From Diploptera punctata (Eukaryota > Arthropoda > Insecta > Blattodea > Blaberidae): 64,000 nucleotides of DNA. The position numbers and the translations under genes are program-made. The stretch is from contig JASPKZ010003418.1 in assembly GCA_030220185.1 (NCBI GenBank), positions 191,001-255,000 of the forward strand. The letters are read 5' to 3'. Positions 10,095 to 21,757 of the stretch are shown here, piece after piece (position 1 is the stretch's first letter; the number at the start of each line of letters is the position of its first letter). The notes below the pieces were generated by a model. It ran no database searches and was not told the DNA's origin. It was given only the letters and a program-made list of their open reading frames with translations.

Positions 10095-10715
10095 TGGTTG
10101 GTTGGTATCTAATGTCGAGCACTTGATAATGAAATCATTCGCTCTCTTGCACTCCAATATTTAGCAGAAAGGCTGGTCTCTTCTACAAAAGCTGGACAAC
10201 GGAGGAGATGGTTTCTTTCCATATCTTCATTTAAATTGCAAAAAGGGCATTTAGGTGAATCTGTTATGCCAATTCTGTGTAGGTGTTTATTCATGCAGTC
10301 ATGTCCCGTTAGCAGTCTGAATGTTGCTACTGCAGATTTTCTTTGTAATGTAGTAATGTCATAAGCTTGTAGATTTTCCCATTCCTTTCCAGATGTTTTG
10401 GTGGTGTATTCTTCTCTAAGTTTATTGATGTATTTATTTGAGATAATTCTTTTGATAGAGTGAAAGGAAACTGGAGCAGAAATTGGGTTTGAAACAATTT
10501 TGCTACCCTTCTTGGCTAGAAAATCGGCTATTTCATTGCCTGTCACTCCACAATGGGCCGGAATCCATTGAAGTACAACTTTTTTATGTAGACGGGATAA
10601 ATGTTTTATCATTTTGTGACATTCGATAATTTTGATGCTTTTGGGTGTTGTGTCTCGTGTTATAGCAAGAATGGCTGCTTTGGAGTCACATAGAATTACA
10701 AAAGAGTTACATAGA
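10095..10715 (-). mobile_element. Jockey/I-like LINE, 5'-truncated, 14-bp target duplication
   Basis: The fragment lies between two copies of GTTACAAAAGTAGT (10081-10094 and 10716-10729) and ends with a (CCAA)n tail on its 3' side (minus strand). It contains only the C-terminal coding end of ORF2. The orientation, tail and duplication are those of target-primed reverse transcription. It is inserted in piggyBac element A. Confidence 0.95.
10109..10715 (-). pseudogene. LINE ORF2 C-terminus: RNase H domain and cysteine motif
   Basis: This is an open frame of about 200 codons. RNase H landmarks are present: C-D-S-K-A-A with its catalytic Asp near the start, Q-W-I-P-A-H-C-G-V-T-G-N-E, and a following A-D-F-L-A-K. 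The N-terminal third of RNase H is absent through truncation. Downstream is the C-P-F-C...H-L-L-R-C cysteine/histidine motif typical of LINE ORF2 C-termini. The upstream in-frame Met at 10753 is flanking DNA. The same family, more complete, occurs at 42378-45710, where the RNase H stretch is interrupted by a stop; here it is uninterrupted. Confidence 0.9.
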
Positions 10716-10856
10716 GTTACAAAAGTAGTATTATCCAGTATAATTTCAAGCAACCAAACATGCCCGCCTGCTCAGAACCCATACGCTGGGTCTGCCGGCA
10801 GACTGGACGTACAATTTAAAACCCAGCATATGGGCAACTGGGCGTTTAAAGGTTAA

Positions 10857-11929
10857 TTAAAATAAGTTAGAATATTCATGACTCAACTCATATTTGTAGA
10901 TTTATTGCAGACCATTGTTTCGACACTCTACGTGCCATTGTCAATTTTTTCTAACTGTAGAATTGGTATTCGGTAATCTTGTAGGTTGATTTCTAAGGAA
11001 TTTACAATTTGGGAGAAAATTTATATGCACAAGAATTGAGAGAAAACAATGAATTTTGAAATTCCTGGGATAAAGGATAAAAAAATTGGAAGTTCATCAT
11101 TCAGCCAATGGAGGGAGCAGCAATCAACCTATCATCAACTACTGATCAACAGTTAGAAAGATTTTAAAATGACATAAATTGATTAAAAATAGGCTACATA
11201 TGTTCTAAAGCATTCATAAATTCTGATTAATCAGAATGCAGTTTAAGATTAGAATTAGTTTTTATCTTTAAAATACTCATATGTTTAACAGACTTATTAT
11301 CTGACAGGAAGATGACAGGGTTGTTTAGTGTTATTTCTTCAATGTCTTTCACACAATGCCAAACTTCTCACCCTTGACAGCTGGCAGGCGTAAGACAAAA
11401 GCATCAGATTCATCAGGAATCAGGACTGAAAAGATTTGCACCCAGTGGAACAGAACCAATTTTCACACACCGTAAACCTATCAATGTATAAAATAATTTA
11501 AAAAATAACACAACTAAGTAAATGTTAAATAAAAATTTGAATTTTCATTCCAGTTGAATAAATAGTCCGTTTACCAGCAAGCAATTATTTTTGGAGGAGT
11601 GCTTTAAACTTTCAATTTAAAAGTTCGTGGCCATTTAAATACCGTAACCATACGCTCAAGCAGGAACTACAGATTTTAAACCTCTGGCTGGAGGGAGTAA
11701 GCTTGAAGTTTAAATGATCCATTCTAGGTTTTTTACTGTTGTAAATAATAAATTAATTATGAACTGCAATATTGTAAAAATTTTTGGAATAATTGTATGT
11801 ATCGTTTTAAATTTTCTTCTTTCTTCCTTCAGTTGAATATAAATTTTAAATAATAATCATCCCTCCCACAATATTAGGATATCATATACAGCAATGTTTT
11901 GACTGGGGATATATATCGTCGGCCTACAA
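10857..11929. other. Gene-free stretch
   Basis: No ORF or element was recognised. Short motifs near 11630-11715 (GGCCATTTAAAT, TTTAAACCTCTGGC) resemble piggyBac subterminal sequence but have no matching partner end. Confidence 0.45.
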
Positions 11930-12161
11930 GTGAAACACACTAAGTCGAAAAACACACTTTTGGGAAAACAGGGTTTGAATATTTTAAAATTTTGTTTTCC
12001 AGTTTTACAGAATAATACTTGTTATTTGTAGCAATTTTGTTTACTAATATCATGGTTGACGTTTGTAGTTTTGATGGGTGATGGTAAAAGTGATTTAGTA
12101 TTGATTTTATTATGTTAATTTTAATTTTTTTTCAACATGACACTGACTTAGTGTATTTCAC
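11930..12161. mobile_element. Small inverted-repeat element (MITE candidate)
   Basis: GTGAAACACACTAAGTC (11930-11946) and GACTTAGTGTATTTCAC (12145-12161) are inverted repeats with one mismatch in 17, enclosing ~200 bp of AT-rich DNA. No coding content and no obvious target duplication. It could be chance given one short pair. Confidence 0.4.
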
Positions 12162-12399
12162 CAATCAATACAGACTTAGGGTCGAATGTTTGAACGCATT
12201 AGACAGTAAAAGGCATTCTCTGCTGAGAAAGTTTTATCCTAATACATTTTGCTTACTCAGAAATCTATTCATGCGGTAATAATTGTAAGCTACCTTAAGA
12301 TCATAGCTCAAGATAGAAACTTATGTGAAAATCCCAAAGGGAACCAATGGGAACCGATGATAACCAATGTAGTTTGAAAGCTTTGCAGCTTTATCCAAG

Positions 12400-12591
12400 A
12401 TGTCGGACCTTGAAGACTTCGATCATGTTTTCCGTATACGCGGAGAAGAGGATTTTGATAGAGTCTACCAAAGAATTCAACTGGAAGAACAGGAGAATCA
12501 GCGTAATATTGCACGATGCAGATGTCGTTATATACGGTATTATTTGTGGGACGCAAGCGTAAATGCGTTCCTCTATAGCAGACGAAAATAA
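12400..12591 (+). CDS. Small ORF of unknown nature
   Basis: The 63-codon frame is highly charged (rich in Asp, Glu and Arg) and predicts a short helical segment. It has less of the AT bias of its surroundings. The same stretch is open in another frame as well, which weakens the case. I recognise no family. It may be the first exon of a mobile-element protein or a chance ORF. Confidence 0.25.
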   Translation: MSDLEDFDHVFRIRGEEDFDRVYQRIQLEEQENQRNIARCRCRYIRYYLWDASVNAFLYSRRK

Positions 12592-12906
12592 CGGAAGTGG
12601 TTTTATCGCTGAGAATTCTGGGTAATTCGTTGCCAATATTATGAAAACGTCAACTTTCATGCATGACCGGTAAGTCGGCCGTTAATTCGATCTCAGCAAT
12701 TGCTCACGGTGAGTCAGCTCACCAGTGATTGGAAGTAATTTGAGTAGAGACTAATGTATTTGCATGCGGCCCTTAGTGTCTTTCTCCAGTCATTCGTTTG
12801 AGAGGAATGCTACATTTCAGCATTAATTGTTACTTAATCTGATCAATATGAATATGTATGAAGCATTGCAATTACAAGATTTGCATAACATAAATTATTA
12901 ATTTTA

Positions 12907-13290
12907 TAATACATCTTCTTCCTTCCAAGTATTAGGCCAAGGCCTGTTACGATCCTATAGAAAATTTTCCCTCCAGCGTTTCATAGGACGGCCCAGTGAT
13001 CTTTGTCCTCTTGGTATATAATTATAAATAGCTTTGGGGATCCGATTTGAACTCATTCTTTCAAGATGGTGTTTCCAATTTAGTTGGTACTGTTTAATAT
13101 ATTCCAAAATTGGTGTAGTCTTCAATTCTTTTAAGATATCGGTGTTCCTTTTCCGATCCCATCTGGTGTAACCCGCTGTTCTGCACATGAATCTCATTTC
13201 ACAAGCCGTTATTCTGCTTTCATGTTGTTTTCTTAGTGTCCATGCTTCACTACCATAGGTCAACACTGGTCTAGCCAAAGTGTTATATAA
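12907..13290 (-). pseudogene. RTE-like LINE ORF2 C-terminus
   Basis: The minus strand encodes about 107 residues containing L-T-Y-G-S-E-A-W-T-L, E-M-R-F-M, R-T-A-G-Y and a G-R-P-M-K-R-W ending. This is the usual C-terminal tail after the reverse transcriptase domain of RTE-like insect LINEs. The stop is followed by the 3' tail that also occurs alone at 2745-2830. The element is 5' truncated near 13290. Confidence 0.85.
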
Positions 13291-13565
13291 ACATAATCAA
13301 GAATATGTATTTATGACTGTAGGTGACAAATTTTAGGCATATTGTATCCATTTTCAAAATGAGTGAGCTTATAGTGACAAGAAGGGAAATTCTTTACAAA
13401 TTCTAATAATATAATACAAAAATAATAATTTATTTGATTTTTATTTTTTCTAATAATATTAACTAACATAATTTTAATTACTAAAAATTATTCAAGGCTA
13501 CAATGAACATTATTTTTTCATGTGTGAAGTTTTCATTTAACAATAAGTTACATTTCTCTATAATA
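13291..13565. other. AT-rich spacer
   Basis: Nothing recognised between the LINE fragment and the pseudogene that ends at 13566. Confidence 0.5.
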
Positions 13566-15489
13566 TTAGTATTCCTTGTCAGTCACTGAATCAGAGACAG
13601 CTGGTTCTGTAGTTGTAATTGTGACTTTTCCTGATGGTAGACTTTTATACCAGGAATGTAGTTCAGAGGGTACAATTCCTTTTTCACACAGGGAAAGCAA
13701 ATCATTCTTCTTTGCTGTGGAGATAGGAAGTGGCTTGGAATATAATTTTGGCAATTCTGAAATTTCTGCGTCAGATCGCTTAGCTTTTCTGGCTCCCCTG
13801 GATTGGCTTACGAATATTTTCTTGTAATCAGACTCATAGTCATATTTATACTCTATAACACCTGGGTTTTCCTTCTTGTACCTGAAACATTTAATATTCA
13901 ACCAGCTAACAGTCTCATCATTTTCATCAACATTCCTGTTCTTGATAGTTTCATTACTTAAATATTTCAGATCAAGAAACTCATTGAACAGGAACTCTTT
14001 CGTAGAATAAGGATCCTTCTTATTTTTTCTGGCTTGCTGGAAAACATTCATCCATTCATGAACGGAAAAGACATCAACATTTCTTTTCCTTCTCTCAATT
14101 GCACTGTGCATTGAATCAACTTCCATGAAAGTGTGACCACTTTCCAGAAACTTATGTTCAATACACTGAATAGGGAGTTTCTGAACGAGATACAACAAGT
14201 GCAGATATCTAGACATTTCTGTTCTGACCCCCACATGTGTCAGAAAATAAAGCAACTTCAGTGATATTTGCAGGCAAATTATGCAAGTAGTAGGCAATAC
14301 ATGAACCTATTTCGCAACTTCCCCTTTTACCATTTATTTCTGTCCAGAAGTAGCAATACCCACAATTTGGTGGAGCTGCATTGTAGATAGTCAAATTATA
14401 AAGATTTAATTTTCGCAAATAATACAGGAGGCTAACACTTGAAGTGGGGATCTGCAAAACTCTGCAGATCAAATGTTGCTGATATGAAGGAGGGGTCTTG
14501 AATGGCTCGTTCTTTATCTTTCGATTTAGCAATCATAGAATCATTTTTTCTAGCTATATGCAGATCATATTTATTTTGTATTTCCAATTTTTCCAATGCA
14601 CTTGACTTTTCATATATTGTACAAGTTACACATTGATCTTTCTTTGGTTTAAAAAATGATAAATTGAAATTGTTGCAGAAAATTCTTTGGTAAGTTATTA
14701 GACTGACAGGTACTATTCCAGACACTTGGCATTCTTCCTTGTAAAGCTGATACATTATTGAAATATTTAGATTTTTATCTAAATATTTTCTTTGAGATGA
14801 TTTCCTTGCATAGTGACTTGGAACTGTTGGAAAACTCTTAATATGTTTCATCACGGCTTCCATACTCTCTTTGCTGGTTTTATTAGTTGGTTCACTTCTT
14901 CCCCTTCTATCACCTTTAATGAAATTCCCATTCTTTCCTCTTCCAGCAAAGGCTGTTATTATAGGGATATTTGAAATATAAAGAGTTTTGCAAAATAATT
15001 TCTGACAGACCCTAATTGTTTCTCCATCCACAATGAAGCTACATTTTCTCGAATTTTCTCTAGCTTTAGCATTTTCCTTGCGCGGTCTGCGCTCTTTAGG
15101 TTTATTTACAAGTACATTGCTTAAAATGAAATCTTTCTGCCGGGCATATGGTAGTTTCTAATACCGACTACACAGTAGTTTTCTATCATGGTCAGACATT
15201 TTTTTGCTACAATCGTACACACATTTTGTGCAATTAACGGGCTTAGGAAACTTTGCTATTTGAATTTTTCCCTTAGTAGACTTATAAGGTAACCCGTCAC
15301 TTCTCTTTTTTCTCTCTACATTCCTTACCCAAGATGATGCATTTGGTTTATTCCATCTGGAACGTTTTCGGGCTGAATTATCATCTGAACTAACCTCCTC
15401 ATTGCCAGAAGTGTTTCCAGTAGTGATTGGTAAAGCCTTGTCACCTGTTGGCTGCATTGGCTGAAGAAGTCCTTCATTTGTGTTATCAC
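13566..15489 (-). pseudogene. Decayed intron-containing gene of an uncharacterised insect family
   Basis: The minus strand gives about 640 codons broken by one in-frame TAG (15158-15160) and two frameshifts (near 14450-14530 and 14210-14300). Landmarks in order: a basic nuclear-signal-like stretch (K-R-S-R-W) near 15365; K-P-K-K-D-Q-C-V-T-C near 14625; S-D-T-C-G-G-Q-N-R-N near 14215-14245; and G-H-T-F-M-E-V-D-S-M-H near 14110-14140. The last two blocks match a widespread uncharacterised family that I associate with DUF7869. The spaced Asp/His residues suggest a nuclease or transposase fold, which is unproven. A good 3' splice site (TTTTCAG) ends an intron at 15490, so the open frame upstream of 15489 is intronic. 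Confidence 0.7.
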
Positions 15490-15651
15490 CTGAAAATAAA
15501 CACAAGATTAATGAAAAGTGGTTTTATAATATGAGGTCTAATTAGAATATACTGCTATAAATAATAAATTACACGAATACAAAATTTCTCACAACATACA
15601 AAATTTCATGAGAAAAATAATAATAATAAATTAGTTAATAATCATACTTAC
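15490..15651 (-). other. Likely intron of the 13566-15489 pseudogene
   Basis: On the minus strand a GTAAGTATG donor (15651 downwards) and a TGTTTATTTTCAG acceptor (ending at 15490) bound 162 bases. The sequence before the donor reads acidic residues (D-L-E-T-E-N-N) that could continue the protein. The upstream exon is cut short by piggyBac element B at 15717. Confidence 0.55.
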
Positions 15652-15990
15652 TGTTATTTTCTGTTTCTAAATCATTGTCAACATTGCTTATTTGGATTTA
15701 TTTAAACAACATTTAACCCATTTTTGAGACAAATTATTTTGTGCTACTTCTGCAAGTTGGAAAAACACACGTCTTACTATAAAAAAGGTAATAATTATAA
15801 ATTACTTCTTTGAATTCTGATTTGATCTTCAGTTATATTTGTTCATAACAGTTCAAATAATATTAATATAAAGTTTAAAGCACAATTCATACATAACAAT
15901 GTGAGCTATGGTTGTTGAAATTGCTAGTGTCCTTTTATAAGGTCGGTGGGAAAATGGGTAGCTGTTAAAACAACATTTTTGTTTGTTTGT

Positions 15991-16161
15991 AGTTTGACTC
16001 ATGATGAAATAATTTCTATTTTGGAGAAAGATGAGACTGTCAAAGGAAATGTAGATGCTGTAGTGATATTTCCATCAACTACAGGAGATGATGCCGTGAC
16101 TAATGTTGTATCAGTAGCATCAAATGCAGCACCAGTGTTTCCTCTCCAGATAGTAAGATGA
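15991..16161 (+). pseudogene. piggyBac transposase N-terminal fragment
   Basis: The frame reads L-T-H-D-E-I-I-S-I-L-E-K-D-E-T followed by an acidic, Val-rich stretch ending in a stop. This resembles the N-terminal region of piggyBac-derived proteins (a short helix, then an Asp/Glu-rich segment). No catalytic residues are present. Confidence 0.6.
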
Positions 16162-16389
16162 TTTGCAAATAAATATAAAAAGAGAATTACAGTATCGCAA
16201 CCATTATGTGTTTCAGGTTTACAATTCTGGAATTGGGGGGGGTTGTACATAGTATGGGTCAAAATATCAGCCTATATCGAATTGCAATAAGAGGGAAAAA
16301 GTGGTAATTTCCACTTATTTTCCACTGCATTGATGTCTGTGATCAAAACGCATGTCACCTTCATAAACTAAATAAGGGAAAAATGGATC

Positions 16390-16640
16390 ATCTGGGTTTT
16401 AGAAGACGAGTGCCAATAGTTCTTCTTGAATCCAGCATAAGATCAACGCCTGCAAAACGCTGCTTGCTGTCCATCTCCACTAGAAAACTTGGAATCTAAA
16501 TATGACCAAATTGATCATATGATTGAATCACAAGGTAATGAGATCAGGTGCAGAATCTGCCACAAAAAGCAATTTTTAAAGTGCACAAAATGCAATGTAA
16601 CTTTGCATGTAAAGTGTGTTCCAAGGTAGCACAGGAAAAT
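16390..16640 (+). pseudogene. piggyBac transposase C-terminal cysteine-rich fragment
   Basis: In changing frames it shows a T-P-A-K-R-C block near 16450. A zinc-binding C-R-I-C...C-T-K-C...H-V-K-C pattern lies near 16547-16620, the RING-like cysteine-rich domain that ends piggyBac transposases and binds the transposon ends. Element C has an equivalent domain at 56110-56264. Confidence 0.65.
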
Positions 16641-17185
16641 GTAATCACGCTTTCAAGTCCAGTTTATCTGAAACATTTTTGCACTAAAATACACAGTTTT
16701 TATCTCCTACTGTCACTTACGTATTTGTTTATGTTAATAAATTAAATATTGTTCAATTTTCTCTGAAATTCACCGCATTGTTTTTCTTAAACAAGTCAAG
16801 CAATCTTAGATACCAATCATAGCTCTTTTTCCCACTGTCCTTTTTACAGGACAACCCATTCCCGAGAGTTTCCAATACCTTAAAATTTATAACCTCTTAT
16901 TAAAGATCATTTTTAGACTCTAATGACTAGTTTTAAGTATCTAAATTGTATTTTATTAAAAAATATTTTTTTGGGAATAACTGGGTTAATCACCCACCGG
17001 TCAATGAACAAAGTCATAACTACATAGGAACACTCTTTTCATCAGATTCTAATTACAAATTTCTGGTTTGATGGTACATTTACCTTCAACACATACATAC
17101 ATATAAACACATACACATTTTTTTCTAAATTTAATAACATCAGATTGTCATTATAATATTGTGAAAAAAGAGTATTGTGAAAAAA

Positions 17186-17506
17186 GATGGCGGACGTAGC
17201 TGAAACACGGCTTGAGTGTGCTTTAAAAAGTATTGAAGAAATTGTAGAAGAGAGAGGATACCTGAAGAAGGAATGAAAAGAGGACATCCAAAAAGTGGTA
17301 AGAGAAATTAGAATATGTTTTTCAATCATGAAATCAACTATAGATGAGACATTTTATCAAAAGATACAATCTCGAAAAGAGGTTAGGGATAGCCAACTTG
17401 AAGAGATGGACAAGGGAGATGACAGCAGCGTAGTGGAACAACTAGCGACATCTACTGGAGAGGAGCAGGAAACACTTGATGAATTACAATGCCAGAGCCA
17501 GAGATA
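17186..17506 (+). pseudogene. Possible retroelement ORF1-like coding stretch
   Basis: It starts M-A-D-V-A-E-T and continues with charged, helix-rich sequence (S-I-E-E-I-V-E-E-R), broken by a stop near 17274 and a frame change. Glu/Gln-rich sequence then runs to 17507. Composition is unlike the AT-rich flanks. It resembles the coiled-coil start of LINE or gag-like proteins, but no diagnostic motif is present. Confidence 0.35.
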
Positions 17507-17730
17507 ACCCACTATAGAGATGACCAGCGGCAATGTTATTCAGTGACGCCTAGACTCCAGAGACCTCAAGCGTTGGCAGAAAAAACTAATCAATTACAGC
17601 TTACTGTATTATCGACAAAGCAATTTGCACCATTTATCGACATAACTGTAATTAGTTACTGTTGATCCCTGTGGCTCAGTCGTCATTTAAGGTGTTAACA
17701 ATACCACCTCAAATAATTCATAAAATAATG

Positions 17731-17857
17731 ATGAATCAGATTTTACACCTCACCTTATATTTTTGTAAAACTCAGGACCGATTGCAAAGCAATCTCACCT
17801 TCCAAACCGGTCCAGACTTTTACAAAAACATGAGGTGAGGTGTAAAATCTGATTCAT
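17731..17857. repeat. Foldback: 50-bp inverted repeat with 27-bp loop
   Basis: Arms 17731-17780 and 17808-17857 are close inverted copies beginning ATGAATCAGATTTTACACCT. Each arm contains the CACCTCAC / GTGAGGTG motif shared with the Penelope-type termini elsewhere in the window. It is probably two head-to-head 3' ends of a Penelope-like family. Confidence 0.75.
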
Positions 17858-19229
17858 TTAATTTTTTGTTAAATCTGTGTTACTTCCCAAATATATTAAT
17901 TCGTAAAATTCTTCTCAATTTCCAAGACTATTTTGTATTTAGCCAATGCAATTCTGAATGTATTCCAAACAAATTCAGGTGTATATTTTTCTCTTGAAAT
18001 AAAATCTTAGGAAACTGAAAGAATATTTTCAATCCTTGTATTTAAAGTATTCATACCAATTAATTCTTCAACATTTTTTAGAAATAACATTTTCTTAGAA
18101 TAAACAAAACCATGATAACAGATTGTCAAGGAAAGGTCCAAATAAAAACAAGGAGAGATATAATTTAATATTTATTTAATATAGACATATATACATAGCT
18201 AACAGATAGTTCACTAATAAAGGCATTTCAGTAATTATGAAGAATTAACACATAGAGATGGTATGCAGTTTTTTTTCAATTAGGCCAACTTTAACAAGAA
18301 CCAAGACTAAAGCTCGAAAAAATTTATTTTTATACAAACAAGCAATGCATTGGATTTAGAGGAAGGAGAGGGGAGAAAACACACACACATGTGTGTGTTT
18401 ACACACATCATCATTGAGCATTAAAAGATTTAGGCTATCATTTGCCTGTTGTGCCCTCAGAATTTGTAAGTCACATCAATGCCTGTCACATTCTTCTTTT
18501 ACCATTTGGAATTTATTGCATGTTCAAATTACTTTTTATATTTTATTTAGATGTACACTTTTAAAAAAAAGGGAGAGTGAGAATTAGTCACAGATGTGCC
18601 CAAGAACTGAGATTCCGAACCTCACATGCCCAACCTCTGCAAACGAAGGTTCAACAGATTATATAATTAAATTCTACTTGTCATCTACAATTATCTTTGT
18701 AACATGAAAAACTTGAAGTAATATGTATGAAATATATTTAGATATTTTGTTTATTAAATAGTATGTTCCCAAATATTTTACAATTTTAATATGTGTTAAA
18801 ATACTTATCTGAAAAACATCTAAGGGGTTTGAATCCTAAGTGACAGGTTTTGTGATCAGAAACTTTGGCTCAGAGCCATCGAAACACACTACTGGTCCTA
18901 AAATTCTGTATTTATAGTCACATGGCAAGTTTTCCTGGCATGTTTATATTATGTAATTAGACTTATATTTGATTAATTTAGGAACTGAGCTATTTTAATT
19001 TTCTATTATTTATTTACTGTAGAATCACTTTTTTTTTATTTTGATGTTTAAAGAAGTAAAGTACCATAGCTTTTTTATTGCCAAAGTTCAGGCATAAATT
19101 AGTTCAGATTATTGTTTTAATACACGGCCATGTAAATAATAAAAAAAAAATGCAAAAAGTAAAGATTCATCTGGGATTGAACACATACTAAAAAAATAGT
19201 TTGTTCATAATTACTGGCATTATACTATC
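17858..19229. other. Gene-free AT-rich stretch
   Basis: No supported gene. A short palindromic (CA)n/(TG)n cluster lies at 18379-18407. Otherwise only low-complexity A- and T-runs. Confidence 0.5.
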
Positions 19230-20880
19230 TTACCCTAAGATAATATGTATAAAAGGATCTATTAAATTTCGAACATGCAATACAAAAAATTTGAGATCAT
19301 ATGCATTAATGTCTTTGTGATATAATTCTGCAAATCCTTTGCATTTTTTGTCAACTCGTCAGAATCGATTGTTACAAACTGACAGTGGAAATTAAATTGA
19401 TTAGCAATTTCTTGGTATGCTGCCGAATGATTTTTTAAATGTGTGGATTATAGGAATAAACGTACGTATATAAAATTTGTCTTCTGTACAGTCTCTGATG
19501 ATCCTTGTTTTTATAGCAGCATTAGGATTCTTTTCTTTAGCAGCCGATTCATACTGATCGAAATTATTGTGTGTAATGACATAATAATAGATCAGACTTG
19601 CGTAACGTTTTATTGCAACGCCCATGGTCATAGTACTATTCTGTAAACTTTCTCATGCTCCATTAATTAGTTGCTTATATGCTTCCATCTGTATAGCCAT
19701 TCAGAGAACTCAAACTATGTCCAGTACCAGCAGTAGTATTAAATAGACGGCAGCAATAACAGTACACATATTCCTTCGGCGGTGAATAAAGGAGCTATTT
19801 TCTTTATACAGATTCACCATTCGTCAATTTACGGGTAAAAATATTGGCTCAAGTTTAGAATGATTTACCCATGAATGTTCAGTTTATTATTGTGAATTAT
19901 AAGTCTTCATCTGTATTCAGTAACATTTTTAAATATTTAAAACAATTTTTATAACTCCATTTTAGAATTTTTAAGTATTTATTCAAATACACATATTGTA
20001 ATGGTGACTAGCTATTTTCTGCAGAGAATATATTATATCACAGTAATATAATGTACAGTTAAAAACTATAAAATAGTTACCTTGTAGGTCCATCTCCTCA
20101 ACTTAAGTTCTTTTAAAAACTCTGTAGGCCTTTCGGGACTAGTCCCATCATCAGCAGAATGCATTAGGTCCGTTCTTGTTGACCCTTGTTGAAGTATATT
20201 ATATAGTTGGAACCAGTGGGTTATTGATGGTTGCGATTATTAAGGAGTGAAAAAAATGGCGTTTCACGGGATCCACCCTAGGTTAGAGTAATTTAATTAG
20301 ATTAAGTATGAGTTAGTTAGTGAGCTTTTAGGTTCGTTACATTTTAAATGTGATTAAATACATAAAAAACGATAATAATGAAAACAACGATAATAATCGA
20401 TATGTGGTTCGATGGTGGGTTATCGCTTGGCTCTATAAACTCCAGCGCATGTGCACTGTTGTTCTGTAAGACTTCGAAAATATATCGGGTAAATTAAAGT
20501 GGAGAATCCCATAAATATTTTTAGTTAAGTATCTAGTTTTTGTTTTACTGCTTGATTCTGGAAAACGTGTAGAGGTTTCTGAGAAGTCACAAGTTTTATT
20601 TTGGAAAAACTCTGACCTTTTTCGAATCCAAATATCGTGTACTTCTTCCGTTAAAATTTCATCACTGTACATAACAGGATCAGAAGGTATATTTTCCAAA
20701 CTTGTAGTTATTAACTCATAATAGCGTGAAGTGGAGGGTTCAAGATCTGATGTGTGTTTGTCATTTTTGTCACATATAAGCTCTTTTTTTTCCCTTGATA
20801 TTCACAAGTATTTTGATCTTGAGGTGATGAGGGTGAAGTTTCAGTCAGCCTATTTGTTTCTTCAACTGCAAAAATGAAAT
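19230..20880 (-). pseudogene. Degenerate hAT-like (TTF/ZMYM-type) transposase relic
   Basis: Two pieces on the minus strand fit one gene. The upstream piece (about 20880-20433) begins after a plausible 3' splice site (TTTTTGCAG) and reads acidic/Ser-rich sequence. It then gives E-E-V-H-D-I-W-I-R-K-R-S and R-Y-L-T-K-N-I, resembling the region before the TTF zinc finger. The downstream piece (about 19640-19230) reads F-Y-I-R-T-F-I-P-I-I and, after a frame change, H-S-A-A-Y-Q-E-I-A-N-Q-F-N-F. This resembles the V.TF..I.D.L..L..R...Y segment of hAT-family transposases. The zinc finger and catalytic core between them are not recognisable. Confidence 0.45.
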
Positions 20881-21757
20881 AAGTTTAGGAAGTTTTTTGG
20901 TGAATTCTTTTTGAGCTGCAACTTTTTTCTTTTTTGTAAACCAAAGAAATAGATACGTTCATTTCGACATAATCAAATGATTTATGAACACGTCAACAAT
21001 TCTATTATCTTAATTAATTTCTATTATACAAATCAATATCTATGCAAGCTCGACTCTCTAATCGGAGTAGTTTGTGTAAATGACCTCCAGATGGTGTAGT
21101 TTAGCTATTTATGCTACGAGACACAGAAGTGGCCAATTTTGGTTTGGGTGAGTTCCAGAACGAGCCGATGTCACAGAAGAACGAGTGGAGATTAATTATC
21201 ATCCCGAGCATAGCATGGTATAAGTGAATATATCTCCCTTTCAGGGCCCCCATGAGGATGGGGCCCCCTGTGCCCTTATGGTAAAGACGGTAATAAAGTC
21301 ACGGTTACACTGCCCCTATTGTATTTTGATGGGTACCTCATATATTGCTTTAGCCCCTAAAATTCCTTTAAAGACATTCCTTAAAGAGAATATTTAGAGA
21401 TAGGATGCATTAGTAACATCCTGCATAGTCATGGCTGTTGCATGAAATAATTTAAGGAACTGCATGGTTTTCCTTGTAAATGAAAGATCATAAGTTAAAT
21501 TCCATATAAGGATTACATGTGGACTCTTCACACCATGACTGGTCACGTATCCAACGGCAAAGTTTGACCACCACGCGTGGAAGAGACAAAGAAGAGCATC
21601 CCTCTGGCCAGCGCCCTAAAATGCTAGAATAAATATCCCATAAATCAGATAGCGTCAGACTCTGTTAGAACATAGCTATCGCATAGGGTGACGTCAGTAG
21701 TTAGAGGCACGCTTTGCACTTAGACGCCAACAGCTTCAACCCCGGGAGGAAGACTAT
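20881..21757. other. Gene-free stretch
   Basis: No coding frame or repeat recognised. The segment 21235-21300 is unusually GC-rich for this window (GGGGCCCCC-type runs), without an assignable function. Confidence 0.45.

Larger units (their letters stand above)
8544..10852 (+). mobile_element. piggyBac-type element A, degenerate
   Basis: It is flanked by TTAA on both sides (8540-8543 and 10853-10856), the piggyBac target. The terminal inverted repeats are CCTTTAAGCGCCCA and TGGGCGTTTAAAGG, with one mismatch in 14. A subterminal ATTAAATGGCC motif resembles those near the ends of element C at 55219. A remnant M-Y-L-F-L-G-V-I-I-L-M block near 9236-9268 matches the start of the piggyBac transposase core. 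The body has an internal 150-bp duplication and two later insertions (SINE fragment 9341-9488, LINE fragment 10095-10715). It cannot encode transposase. Confidence 0.85.
15717..16985 (+). mobile_element. piggyBac-type element B, internally deleted
   Basis: TTAA flanks both ends (15713-15716 and 16986-16989), with a short terminal inverted repeat: CCCA at the start and TGGG at the end, plus weak further similarity. At 1269 bp it is half the size of an autonomous element. It still holds the N-terminal acidic region and the C-terminal cysteine-rich domain of the transposase, while the whole catalytic core is missing. Such deletion derivatives are typically mobilised in trans. Confidence 0.8.

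Noticed and set aside
17042..17329. 95-codon reverse ORF
   Set aside because: Opposite strand of the ORF1-like stretch and AT-rich flank; no motif.
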